A DNA stretch of 36,312 bases. Origin: Erysipelotrichaceae bacterium. GTDB lineage: Bacteria > Bacillota_I > Bacilli_A > Erysipelotrichales > Erysipelotrichaceae. Under the pieces are notes generated by a model that saw only the letters and a program-made list of their open reading frames with translations, did not search any database and was not told where the DNA came from. This document shows, in pieces, positions 24,944 to 32,011 of this stretch. The stretch is taken from the NCBI GenBank assembly GCA_013334325.1, contig JAAXXT010000023.1, positions 1 through 36,312 on the forward strand, written 5' to 3'. Positions within the stretch are counted from its first letter, which is position 1. Each line of letters starts with the position of its first letter. The translations under genes were made by a program, and so were the position numbers.

Positions 24944-24948
24944 TGCAA
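24929..24948. promoter_or_regulatory. PTS-cluster operator C
   Basis: TTGCAT-GAATATTG-ATGCAA with 7-bp arms when flanks are counted. It overlaps the last codons of the regulator gene and lies 31 bp upstream of TATGAT (24980-24985), as in sites A and B. Confidence 0.68.
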
Positions 24949-24976
24949 AAACTCAATCCATAAGCAAATAATCTAA

Positions 24977-24985
24977 TGTTATGAT
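24977..24985 (+). promoter_or_regulatory. Extended -10 promoter of the PTS operon
   Basis: TGT followed by TATGAT (24980-24985), without a clear -35, matching the promoter of the regulator gene. The start would be near 24990-24992. Confidence 0.55.
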
Positions 24986-24989
24986 TACA

Positions 24990-25098
24990 GTGCGAATGAA
25001 GCATAACATGATTTGATCGGACGGCCGCTGATCAAATTAGACTAGCTGATATAGGTTCGCACATGAATTTGTGAATTAATTTTCGCGTAGGAGGATTT
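24990..25098 (+). promoter_or_regulatory. Structured 5' leader of the EIIB-EIIC-EIID operon
   Basis: The 5' end GTGCGAA (24990-24996) can pair with TTCGCAC (25056-25062). Enclosed is a strong hairpin ATTTGATC (25011-25018) / GATCAAAT (25030-25037) capped by a GC-rich loop. TTCGCG just before the Shine-Dalgarno (AGGAGG, 25089-25094) could compete for the same 5' GCGAA. No T-run follows the hairpin, so this is not a simple terminator. Translational control is inferred. Confidence 0.45.
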
Positions 25099-25578
25099 AT
25101 GATCAGAGGTTTCAGAATTGATGAAAGACTCATTCATGGTCAAGTTGCGGTAGCATGGTGTACGAGTTTGGGAGTTGACAGTATTGTCATAGCTGATGAC
25201 CAAACCGCGACCGATGATATTGCAATGCTGTCTCTTAAAATGGCTGCGCCTACTGGCGTCAAAGTTGTGATAAGGACAGTAGAAGAAGCAATTCCACTCT
25301 TGAATGATCCTCGCATTGCAACCAAGCAAGTATTGATATTAGTTAGAAAAGCTCAAGCAGCTTTAAAACTAATAGAGAGTGTTGAGGCGATCCCAGAAGT
25401 TAATGTGGGTAATTTTGGAATGATTGAAAACGGAAGAGGTCGGAAAATAATCGATACCTCGTTTGCTGTTAATGACGAAGAGAAAAACATCTTTAAGAAG
25501 ATTGTTGAACTTCGTCCCCAAAGTTATTATCAAATGACCCCAACCCTTCCTCAGAAGAAAATCAGTGAACTTATCTAA
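25099..25578 (+). CDS. PTS mannose/sorbose-family EIIB
   Basis: Cytosolic phosphotransfer subunit, 159 aa, that passes phosphate from EIIA to the incoming sugar. The signature RIDERLIHGQVAVAW contains the phosphorylated histidine (His14 by count). AGGAGG precedes ATG 25099. It is first in the order EIIB-EIIC-EIID-chbG-EIIA, all co-directional with short gaps. The mannose family handles diverse hexoses and amino sugars, so specificity cannot be read directly. Confidence 0.95.
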   Translation: MIRGFRIDERLIHGQVAVAWCTSLGVDSIVIADDQTATDDIAMLSLKMAAPTGVKVVIRTVEEAIPLLNDPRIATKQVLILVRKAQAALKLIESVEAIPEVNVGNFGMIENGRGRKIIDTSFAVNDEEKNIFKKIVELRPQSYYQMTPTLPQKKISELI

Positions 25579-25601
25579 AAAGAAAGAAAGGAATTCATAA
25601 T

Positions 25602-26369
25602 ATGACAACCGCATTAATTGTTGCGTTTACGTATTGGTTAGTCTATTGGATCGATGAATCGTTCTCGTGGCAAGCATTGGTCAGACCTATCGTGGCTGGA
25701 CCGATCTTTGGTTTAGTTTTGGGAGATGTTAAAACTGGCATCATCTTAGGTGGGATGCTAGAAGCTATCTACATGGGCGTCGTCAGTATTGGCGGAGGAG
25801 CGCCGGCGGATGCTTATGTTGCAACAGCACTTGTTGTAACCTACGTTATTCAAGGAGGGATCTCTTTAGAAGCTGGGGTTGCATTATCTTTCCCGATTGG
25901 GACTTTAGCACGTAACATTAATACATTGGTTCTTCCAATGCACGCCTATCTCATACGTTGGTTTGAAAAGTTTGCAGCAGCAGGGGACTATAAGAGTTAC
26001 TCTTTCTTGCAACAAATCTATCGTATTGTCTTCTCTCGTTTATTCCATACGATTGTTATCTTCTTAGGCGTTTGGTTGGGTGGAGATGCTGTTGTTTCAT
26101 TCTTTAATGTACTGCCTCCATATATTCTCAAAGGTTTGACCGTCGCCGGAGCATTATTCCCAGCAGTAGGTTTGGGGATTCTCTTAACGATGATCTACAA
26201 AAAAGAACTTACAGGTTTCATGATCATCGGGTTTGTTCTTGTTGCGTATTTGGGTATTGGTACAATGGGTATTGCCCTCATTGCTGGCGCAACAGCCTTA
26301 ATCTTTTACTTCATCGATGCTGAAAAGAAAGCCAATGCATCATCTTCAAAAGGGGAGGAACTATTCTAA
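25602..26369 (+). CDS. PTS mannose/sorbose-family EIIC permease
   Basis: Membrane subunit that, with EIID, forms the sugar channel. 255 aa with six to eight hydrophobic segments. The characteristic LGDVKTGIILGGMLEAIYMGVVSIGG segment (about residues 40-65) and ADAYVATALVV follow the EIIC-sorbose family. The Shine-Dalgarno is AAAGGAA. Its stop overlaps the EIID start (TAATG), indicating coupled translation. Confidence 0.95.
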   Translation: MTTALIVAFTYWLVYWIDESFSWQALVRPIVAGPIFGLVLGDVKTGIILGGMLEAIYMGVVSIGGGAPADAYVATALVVTYVIQGGISLEAGVALSFPIGTLARNINTLVLPMHAYLIRWFEKFAAAGDYKSYSFLQQIYRIVFSRLFHTIVIFLGVWLGGDAVVSFFNVLPPYILKGLTVAGALFPAVGLGILLTMIYKKELTGFMIIGFVLVAYLGIGTMGIALIAGATALIFYFIDAEKKANASSSKGEELF

Positions 26370-27193
26370 TGACACAAGTTGTTAAAGGTTTAACACCTCA
26401 AGAAAAAAAGACACTTTTTAGAATTACAATGCGTTCGAACTTAATGAATGGATCGATGCAAGCGATAAAGCGTCAAGCAATGGGATTCACCTATGCATTG
26501 ATTCCCGCACTTGCCGATTTATACAAAGGCGATAAGAAGAAAATGGCTGAAGCACTTCAGCGTCATGATACCTTTATTAACACGCATGCTAGTTTTGGAG
26601 CCTTCTTACTCGGTTTGGTTTATGCATTAGAAAAACAAAAAGCAGAAGGTAAACCTGTCTCAAGTGAGATGATTACGAACATCAAGGCTTCACTGATGGG
26701 ACCTCTAGCCGGTATTGGAGATTCAATCTTCCATATCACGTTGAGAGTCATCGGTGCTGGTATTGGTATCAACTTTGCACTAGAAGGAAATATCGTTGGG
26801 GCTTTAATATTCTTACTAATCTATGGCGGAACTTTCTTAGCTATTAAGTATCCGTTGTTGAAGGCTGGCTATACCTTAGGCACGAACTACCTTAAGGATT
26901 TGTTTGAGAAAGGTCTTGTTCAGAGTTTGACCAAAGCAGCTTCCATTCTTGGTTTAATGATGGTTGGTGGTCTTGTCTCTTCTCTGATGAATGTGACTAC
27001 GCCATTGGCAATCAAATTCGGAGAAACTTCAGTAGCCCTTCAGACGATGCTTGATCAGATTGTTCCAGAAGCATTGTCCATTATCACAGTGTTTGTTGTC
27101 TATAAATTGATCAAACGTAAAGTATCGATCACAATGATCGCCTTTGGAATGATCGTGTTTGGAATTGCAATGTCGTTCTTGAAGATTATGTAG
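26369..27193 (+). CDS. PTS mannose-family EIID
   Basis: Second membrane subunit, 274 aa. A long cytosolic N-terminal part includes RSNLMNGSMQ and the MGPLAGIGDSIFHITLRVI motif typical of EIID. Membrane segments follow at the C-terminus. It overlaps EIIC by one base and is followed 15 bp later by the deacetylase gene. It is found only in mannose-family PTS, which fixes the transporter class. Confidence 0.95.
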   Translation: MTQVVKGLTPQEKKTLFRITMRSNLMNGSMQAIKRQAMGFTYALIPALADLYKGDKKKMAEALQRHDTFINTHASFGAFLLGLVYALEKQKAEGKPVSSEMITNIKASLMGPLAGIGDSIFHITLRVIGAGIGINFALEGNIVGALIFLLIYGGTFLAIKYPLLKAGYTLGTNYLKDLFEKGLVQSLTKAASILGLMMVGGLVSSLMNVTTPLAIKFGETSVALQTMLDQIVPEALSIITVFVVYKLIKRKVSITMIAFGMIVFGIAMSFLKIM

Positions 27194-27208
27194 TCATTAG
27201 GAGTTGAA

Positions 27209-28069
27209 ATGAAACTTATCGTAAGAGCAGATGATGTTGGTTATACTAAGGCTCATAATGATGGAACATTCGAAGCCATCGACAATGGTATAGTAACCTC
27301 TGTCGATTTGATGTTTGATACCCCAGGAACTATGGATGCCTTGATTCGTATGAAGGAATATCCTTGGATTAGTATAGGCTGGCATGCCCATTTTTGGGGA
27401 AAGCCATTGCTAGATCCAAAAGATGTTCCATCTATGGTTAATACCGATGGGAGATTTAAGTTCAGAAAAGACCAATCTCTCAAAAAAACCTGCTCTTACG
27501 ATGATGTCTTAAGAGAATCGAGAGCACAAATCGAATTATGCTTGTCTGTGCTCGGTCGTGCCCCTGATTCAACATGGATTCAGGACACAAACAGTAACTT
27601 TGAAAGAGCAAGAATACAAGTATGTAAAGAATACGGAATTGCGATAAATTTTGCTGATAAACCTGATCGCGACGGGAAAATTATCCCAGCACTTGAACAT
27701 TATCGGGATTTGAAAATTTACATGCCGAATCAACCTGCAACCGTATATCGAATTTGTTATCATGATTCTTATGAAGAACGAAAAAAATATGACCCAGTTA
27801 CCTATTATGTCAATGATGATGATGGTATTATGGATAAAGAGATCGTACTAACTGCGTGGCATCCTGGATATTTAGACCCATATGTCATGAATGAATCCAG
27901 CTTAACTGAAGCCAGGGTTATCGATGTCAAAGCACTCACTTCTGAAGAAATAAAAGACTGGGTAATAAAAAATAAAATTGAACTGGTAAACACGCGAGAC
28001 GCTTTATTTGGAACCCGTGAGTATCAGAACCACCTGCATATTGTTCATAGTAAATTGGAAGTAATTTAA
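27209..28069 (+). CDS. chbG: ChbG/YdjC-family carbohydrate deacetylase
   Basis: Metal-dependent deacetylase of N-acetylated sugars such as chitooligosaccharides, 286 aa. The N-terminal motif VRADDVGYTKAHNDG gives the metal-binding Asp pair, and IGWHAHFW and TAWHPGYLD supply histidines. The start follows TTAGGAGTTGAA. Placement between EIID and EIIA suggests that the sugar entering through this PTS is N-acetylated and is deacetylated inside the cell after phosphorylation. No 6-phospho-glycosidase or deaminase is in the cluster, so the downstream path is unknown. Confidence 0.92.
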   Translation: MKLIVRADDVGYTKAHNDGTFEAIDNGIVTSVDLMFDTPGTMDALIRMKEYPWISIGWHAHFWGKPLLDPKDVPSMVNTDGRFKFRKDQSLKKTCSYDDVLRESRAQIELCLSVLGRAPDSTWIQDTNSNFERARIQVCKEYGIAINFADKPDRDGKIIPALEHYRDLKIYMPNQPATVYRICYHDSYEERKKYDPVTYYVNDDDGIMDKEIVLTAWHPGYLDPYVMNESSLTEARVIDVKALTSEEIKDWVIKNKIELVNTRDALFGTREYQNHLHIVHSKLEVI

Positions 28070-28097
28070 TTACTAATCTAAAGAGAGGGGCGACCAT

Positions 28098-28520
28098 ATC
28101 AAAAAAATAGTAATTGCGACGCATGGATCGCTTGCGGAAGGATTCAAGAATACACTAGAAATGGTTTGTGGCCCTCGTGAAAATTTGATTGCACTTTGCT
28201 TTTACAACGGAAATCATAAAGAGTCAGATATTGAAGATTTATTCAATCAACTCAAGAAGGATGACCAACTCATTGTATGTACTGATATACAATATGGTAG
28301 TGTAAATCAAAACTTCGTAAAAACAGCGATGAATCGGAACTTGTCAAATGTCATGATCATCAGTGGAATCAATCTACCTATTTTACTTGAAATTGTATTG
28401 AGACCAGATGAATTAACATTCGAGGACTTAAATGATATTGTTGAGAAGTCCAAGAATCAGATTTCCAACATTGATTGGCATTTAAAACCAAATAGTGCGA
28501 CCGAAGATAATTTATTCTAA
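28098..28520 (+). CDS. PTS mannose-family EIIA with apparent AUC start
   Basis: Phosphocarrier, about 140 aa, that takes phosphate from HPr. The frame reads KKIVIATHGSLAEGFK, with the active-site histidine in ATHG. The first in-frame ATG (28161) would delete it, and the frame is closed by TAA at 28074-28076. No ATG, GTG or TTG exists between. ATC at 28098 lies 7 nt after AGAGAGGGG and gives the normal length, so I take it as a rare AUC start (ATG to ATC change). A sequencing error or a weakly expressed allele is the alternative. It is the last gene of the PTS operon. Confidence 0.8.
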   Translation: MKKIVIATHGSLAEGFKNTLEMVCGPRENLIALCFYNGNHKESDIEDLFNQLKKDDQLIVCTDIQYGSVNQNFVKTAMNRNLSNVMIISGINLPILLEIVLRPDELTFEDLNDIVEKSKNQISNIDWHLKPNSATEDNLF

Positions 28521-28690
28521 AAGAAAATTAAAGTAGAGCATTTTGATCGAGCTATTGTCTAAATCATGTCTTCAATAAATTAAGTATATGTCAAAACAAG
28601 AAAGACAGGAACTAATCCTTTAGCTAGACTTGATTTTAGTTATTCTGTAAAAACGAAGGTTCTTGAAACACAAGTTCTAAAAATATGTAA
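28521..28690. other. Spacer after the PTS operon, no clear gene
   Basis: About 170 bp between EIIA and the shared terminator. A 41-codon open frame without a start (ending TGA at the terminator, reading GTNPLARLDFSYSVKTKV in its middle) could be the tail of a lost gene, but it matches no family I know. Nothing else is recognised. Confidence 0.35.
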
Positions 28691-28695
28691 AGAAA

Positions 28696-28722
28696 AAGGA
28701 GTTCAATGAACTCCTTTGTTTT
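28696..28722. terminator. Bidirectional terminator between the PTS operon and the ABC operon
   Basis: AAAGGAGTTC/GAACTCCTTT stem with an AAT loop. T-rich sequence follows on the plus strand (TTTGTTTTATT) and on the minus strand (TTTTTCTTT), suiting the two convergent units. Confidence 0.8.
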
Positions 28723-29548
28723 ATTCTATTTCTAATTTATGTTCTAATAACCACCAAGAACCATAACCTAAACCTGCGATATAAACGACCATACCTATGA
28801 ATTGGATCATATAACTGACCCAGTTGATCGAATAACCGAAGTTGGTCAAGTAGTCAAAGGGTCCTGTGATAAACATCGGATCTCCTGTAGAGAAAACGAT
28901 GGCTGCCCCATGGAAGATGGCTAGGATTGAGCTAAGAAGTCCACTGATGACCATATAGATGGCGATACCTACTGGAACTCTATACTTCTTGATTAAAGAA
29001 GTATTGATCAAGGTCATAACGAAGACCAATAATACTAAACTATAAATAGAGTCTAGGATCGTAAGTGGTAAACCTACGAAGACAGATTGGATCACAGTCC
29101 ATACAGCACCTGTATCCGTAATCATTTCAATTATGTCCATTAAAGCGAGATAATCTACAGACTTAAACGCCCCATTGGTCCAATAATAGATCAAACCAAA
29201 GATAAGCATAGAGATCCCAAATACAATTACTGTTAAGGTTGACCAAATAAAGCCTGTCACTACTTTCGCGATGATGGTGGTTGAAGTCTTCACTGGAAGG
29301 GTCAAAGTCAAATAGCCTTCAGCTGAAAATAAACGTCTATTGTATAAACGAATGATGGTTAGAAAGGTAATGACGAAAGTCGCTACACTGAAACCAAAGA
29401 TACCTAAGAAAAGAATTGCGATCATCCATTCAACCCCAGAATTAACGATGAAGGGTCCTATTAGAGCGATGACCAAGAGGGCTGAATACACACTCAAGAA
29501 GTCTCTGTAGGTGGATAATAGATCGTGTTTAATAGATTTAATTAACAT
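28721..29548 (-). CDS. ABC transporter permease (ABC-2 type)
   Basis: Membrane subunit of an ABC transporter, 275 aa with six predicted membrane segments and a longer extracytoplasmic loop near residues 115-150. It overlaps the ATPase gene by 7 bp on the minus strand. In YtrA-type operons such permeases serve export or envelope-stress functions; no antibiotic specificity is readable. There is no substrate-binding protein, which favours export. Confidence 0.88.
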   Translation of the reverse strand: MLIKSIKHDLLSTYRDFLSVYSALLVIALIGPFIVNSGVEWMIAILFLGIFGFSVATFVITFLTIIRLYNRRLFSAEGYLTLTLPVKTSTTIIAKVVTGFIWSTLTVIVFGISMLIFGLIYYWTNGAFKSVDYLALMDIIEMITDTGAVWTVIQSVFVGLPLTILDSIYSLVLLVFVMTLINTSLIKKYRVPVGIAIYMVISGLLSSILAIFHGAAIVFSTGDPMFITGPFDYLTNFGYSINWVSYMIQFIGMVVYIAGLGYGSWWLLEHKLEIE

Positions 29549-30231
29549 CTGAAGACCTCCTTGAAGTATTCTTCTATGGATTTGCCTTGAGTTTGTCTGA
29601 TCGTATCGACATCTTCAAACAAGACGACTTGACCTTCTTTTAAGAAGACCACAGAATCAAAGATCTGTTCAATATCAGCGATCAAATGAGTTGAGATGAG
29701 GACTAAAGATTCAGGCGCATAATTCTCTAAGATGGTTTTTAAAATCAATTCACGAGCGGCAGGATCGACACCTCCGATGGGTTCATCTAGGATATAGATC
29801 TTCGCATTACGACTCATGACGAGAGCCAATTGGAATTTTTCTTTCATTCCTTTAGACATCTTCTTTAAGGGTTGTTTAGGATCGAGATTAAGTTTCGCAA
29901 ATAAGCTTCTCATCTTTTCCTCATCGAAGTCTTGATAAAGATCCTTGAAGATCTTTATGGCGCCTTCAGCGTTGGTCCAATTGGGTAAATAATTACGATC
30001 TGGTAGATATGATACCAATGATTTAGAGATCTCATTGACAGGGTTCCCATCGATGAGGACCTCTCCTTTATAGTCTCTAAGTAGTCCGTTTAAGATCTTG
30101 ATGAGGGTCGTCTTACCTGATCCATTAGGACCTAATAAGCCAATGATCTTTCCGGTCTGAAGGGAAAGGTTGACATTGATCAGGGCTGGTTTACCATCAT
30201 AGGTCTTGGTTACATTTTTGATTTCAATCAT
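29542..30231 (-). CDS. ABC transporter ATP-binding protein
   Basis: ATPase subunit, 229 aa. Walker A is GPNGSGKTT, the signature is the variant MSKGMKEK, Walker B with Glu is IYILDEP, and H-loop is STH. The D-loop reads GGVDP. It starts within the last codon of the GntR-like gene (ATGA-type overlap at 30228-30231) and overlaps the permease, so the three are one operon. YtrB-like by context. Confidence 0.93.
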   Translation of the reverse strand: MIEIKNVTKTYDGKPALINVNLSLQTGKIIGLLGPNGSGKTTLIKILNGLLRDYKGEVLIDGNPVNEISKSLVSYLPDRNYLPNWTNAEGAIKIFKDLYQDFDEEKMRSLFAKLNLDPKQPLKKMSKGMKEKFQLALVMSRNAKIYILDEPIGGVDPAARELILKTILENYAPESLVLISTHLIADIEQIFDSVVFLKEGQVVLFEDVDTIRQTQGKSIEEYFKEVFRC

Positions 30232-30596
30232 GTGTTGTCTCCTTTCAATCGGCTCTTGACCGTGGTGAGAATCTCTTCTGGGCTCAAATGTAGTTCTAAG
30301 ACATTGTTGATGTAGGTGCTTGTAGCCTCGTCGACAAGGTTTTGATGCAACTGAGCGATGGCTGCTTCGTCTTTGGTGATGTATCGTCCTATGGTTCTTT
30401 CACTACGAACCAAGCCTTCACGTTCTAGCTCACTCAGAGCTCTTTGAACGGTATTTGGATTGACTTGATAGATCATGGCTAACTCTCTAACGGATTCTAA
30501 GAGCTGTCCTGGATTGAAAACGGAAGTCGCGATCTGTTTTTTGATTAAATTCATGATTTGAAGATAAATCGGTTGGGTATTCTGGAATGACTCCAT
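30228..30596 (-). CDS. GntR-family repressor, YtrA subfamily
   Basis: Small DNA-binding regulator, 122 aa. The winged-helix domain covers residues about 8-75 (PIYLQIMNLIKKQI, ESVRELAMIYQVNPNTVQRALSELEREGLV), followed by a short helical tail instead of a large effector domain. This size and the adjacent ABC genes define the YtrA subgroup. The start has AAAGGAGGAACC upstream. It probably represses its own operon through the inverted repeats at 30613-30646; cell-wall-active compounds are the inducers in known relatives. Confidence 0.92.
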   Translation of the reverse strand: MESFQNTQPIYLQIMNLIKKQIATSVFNPGQLLESVRELAMIYQVNPNTVQRALSELEREGLVRSERTIGRYITKDEAAIAQLHQNLVDEATSTYINNVLELHLSPEEILTTVKSRLKGDNT

Positions 30597-30612
30597 GGTT
30601 CCTCCTTTGTAT

Positions 30613-30646
30613 TACTGTATTAAGCACCTAATACAATAATACAGTA
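30613..30646. promoter_or_regulatory. Nested inverted-repeat operator of the GntR/ABC operon
   Basis: Outer arms TACTGTATTA (30613-30622) and TAATACAGTA (30637-30646); an inner TAATACA (30629-30635) also pairs with the left arm. It covers the -10 and the region downstream, fitting repression by the YtrA-like protein. Confidence 0.7.
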
Positions 30647-30663
30647 GAAATTATAGATGTCAA
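30636..30663 (-). promoter_or_regulatory. Promoter of the GntR/ABC operon
   Basis: On the minus strand: -35 TTGACA (perfect, 30658-30663), 16-bp spacer and -10 TATTAT (30636-30641). Confidence 0.75.
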
Positions 30664-30793
30664 GAGTATTTTTGAAGAAAATCCATTAAGGTTAAAACTT
30701 GCCCTAAGATATGGTGAAAATTACGAAAGGATAGAAGAGGAAAGCCTTGATAGAATAAAGTGGTATTTATACGAAACTAAGAGGATCAAGCAG

Positions 30794-31987
30794 ATGGAAA
30801 ATAAGAAGATATTCAATCGTAGTTTCGTTTTGATGTTGATCACAGGTTTTCTCTTGTTTATGTCGATTATGATGATCTCTCCTATTATGGCGAGTTATGC
30901 GACCTCATTAAATGTGACTGGATCAGTGGTTGGATTATTGGCGGGTATCTTTTCTATTGCCTCATTGATCATTCGGCCTATCTCAGGAAATGCGATCGAT
31001 CTAAAAAACAAAAAGAAATTACTTATGGGTTCTATAGGGATCGTTTCTATTGCGATGTTGGGCTATACCTTCACTAACTCAATAGGAGCTTTGTTTTTCT
31101 TTAGGATACTTCATGGATTAGGATGGGGCTTTGCCTCAACCACAAGTATGGCGATTGCGACAGATGCGATACCTCATAAACGTTTAGCGACAGGGATCGG
31201 TTATTACGGGATGATGCAGATGATGACATCAGCGATAGCGCCTTCACTAGGATTAGCCATTGCGAACCAATGGGGCTATCAAAGCACTTTTCTATGTGCG
31301 TCTTGTTTAGCATTAGGTAGTTTATTGATGACTCCTTTTGTGATGACTAAGGCACCTAGAAATGGTCATTTAAGTTTATTAAAGTCGATTAAACTAGAGA
31401 ATCTACTAGAGAGAAGTGCGATCATGCCGGCATTATTGACGATGTGTAATGCGATGGCAGGAGTCGCTGTAGGAACCTTTTTAGTGATGTATGCGAATAA
31501 ATATGGAATAGTGGATATAGGACTCTATTTTACAGTGAATGCGTTGATTATGGTTTCGGTTAGACCGTTGATGGGCTACCTAACTGAAAGAATAGGGATA
31601 TCTAAAGTAATCATACCTTGCGAGATCATGATCGCTTTATCAGTGATTGGATTAGGTTTCTCAAGATCCTTAAGTGCAGTAATTGTGGTGGCTGTTTTCA
31701 TGGGCATAGGAAATTCAGGAGCAGGTCCTGCTTTGATTGCGGAGTGTATCCATTCAACCAAAACAGAACGAAGAGGCATTGCGACCTCAACCAACTACGT
31801 AGGTCTAGATGGGGGCAACTTCCTAGGTTCTTTAATTTCTGGTAGTTTAGTAACACTCGTAGGTTATACAGGTATGTTTTCATTCTTTGCCTTACCGATC
31901 CTTATAATGATCCCATTCTATCTTCACACCAAGAAAAGGAAGCATATTGCCAATCAACATTTAGAACCCATTAATCTTATCTCATAA
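30794..31987 (+). CDS. Major facilitator superfamily transporter
   Basis: Twelve-helix secondary transporter, 397 aa. The loop after helix 2 reads GNAIDLKNKKKLLMGS, a degenerate form of MFS motif A; helix 4 has RILHGLGWGFA, close to drug-efflux-type motif B. The second half repeats the pattern (GYLTERIGISKVII). Likely a drug or metabolite exporter of the DHA1-like group, but substrate is unknown. The Shine-Dalgarno is AAGAGGA. The reading frame is open for 54 codons upstream without a start codon, so ATG 30794 is used. Confidence 0.92.
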   Translation: MENKKIFNRSFVLMLITGFLLFMSIMMISPIMASYATSLNVTGSVVGLLAGIFSIASLIIRPISGNAIDLKNKKKLLMGSIGIVSIAMLGYTFTNSIGALFFFRILHGLGWGFASTTSMAIATDAIPHKRLATGIGYYGMMQMMTSAIAPSLGLAIANQWGYQSTFLCASCLALGSLLMTPFVMTKAPRNGHLSLLKSIKLENLLERSAIMPALLTMCNAMAGVAVGTFLVMYANKYGIVDIGLYFTVNALIMVSVRPLMGYLTERIGISKVIIPCEIMIALSVIGLGFSRSLSAVIVVAVFMGIGNSGAGPALIAECIHSTKTERRGIATSTNYVGLDGGNFLGSLISGSLVTLVGYTGMFSFFALPILIMIPFYLHTKKRKHIANQHLEPINLIS

Positions 31988-31992
31988 AAGAA

Positions 31993-32011
31993 AAACCAGC
32001 TGTGCTGGTTT
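31993..32011. terminator. Shared hairpin between the MFS gene and rmuC
   Basis: AAACCAGC/GCTGGTTT stem with a TGT loop. On the minus strand it is followed by TTCTTTT, so it chiefly terminates rmuC; on the plus strand the T-run is poor. Confidence 0.7.

Noticed and set aside
25011-25037. Hairpin in the PTS leader as an intrinsic terminator or antiterminator target
   Set aside because: No T-run follows it.
24976-25062. H-type pseudoknot in the PTS leader
   Set aside because: The first arm lies upstream of the likely transcription start; a simple long-range stem explains the RNA without it.
28567-28692. Start-less 41-codon frame after the PTS operon
   Set aside because: No start codon or ribosome-binding site and no family match; too short to call a pseudogene.
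30632-30793. Open frame of 54 codons upstream of and in frame with the MFS gene
   Set aside because: It has no ATG, GTG or TTG and runs through the operator and promoter of the divergent operon, so is probably chance.
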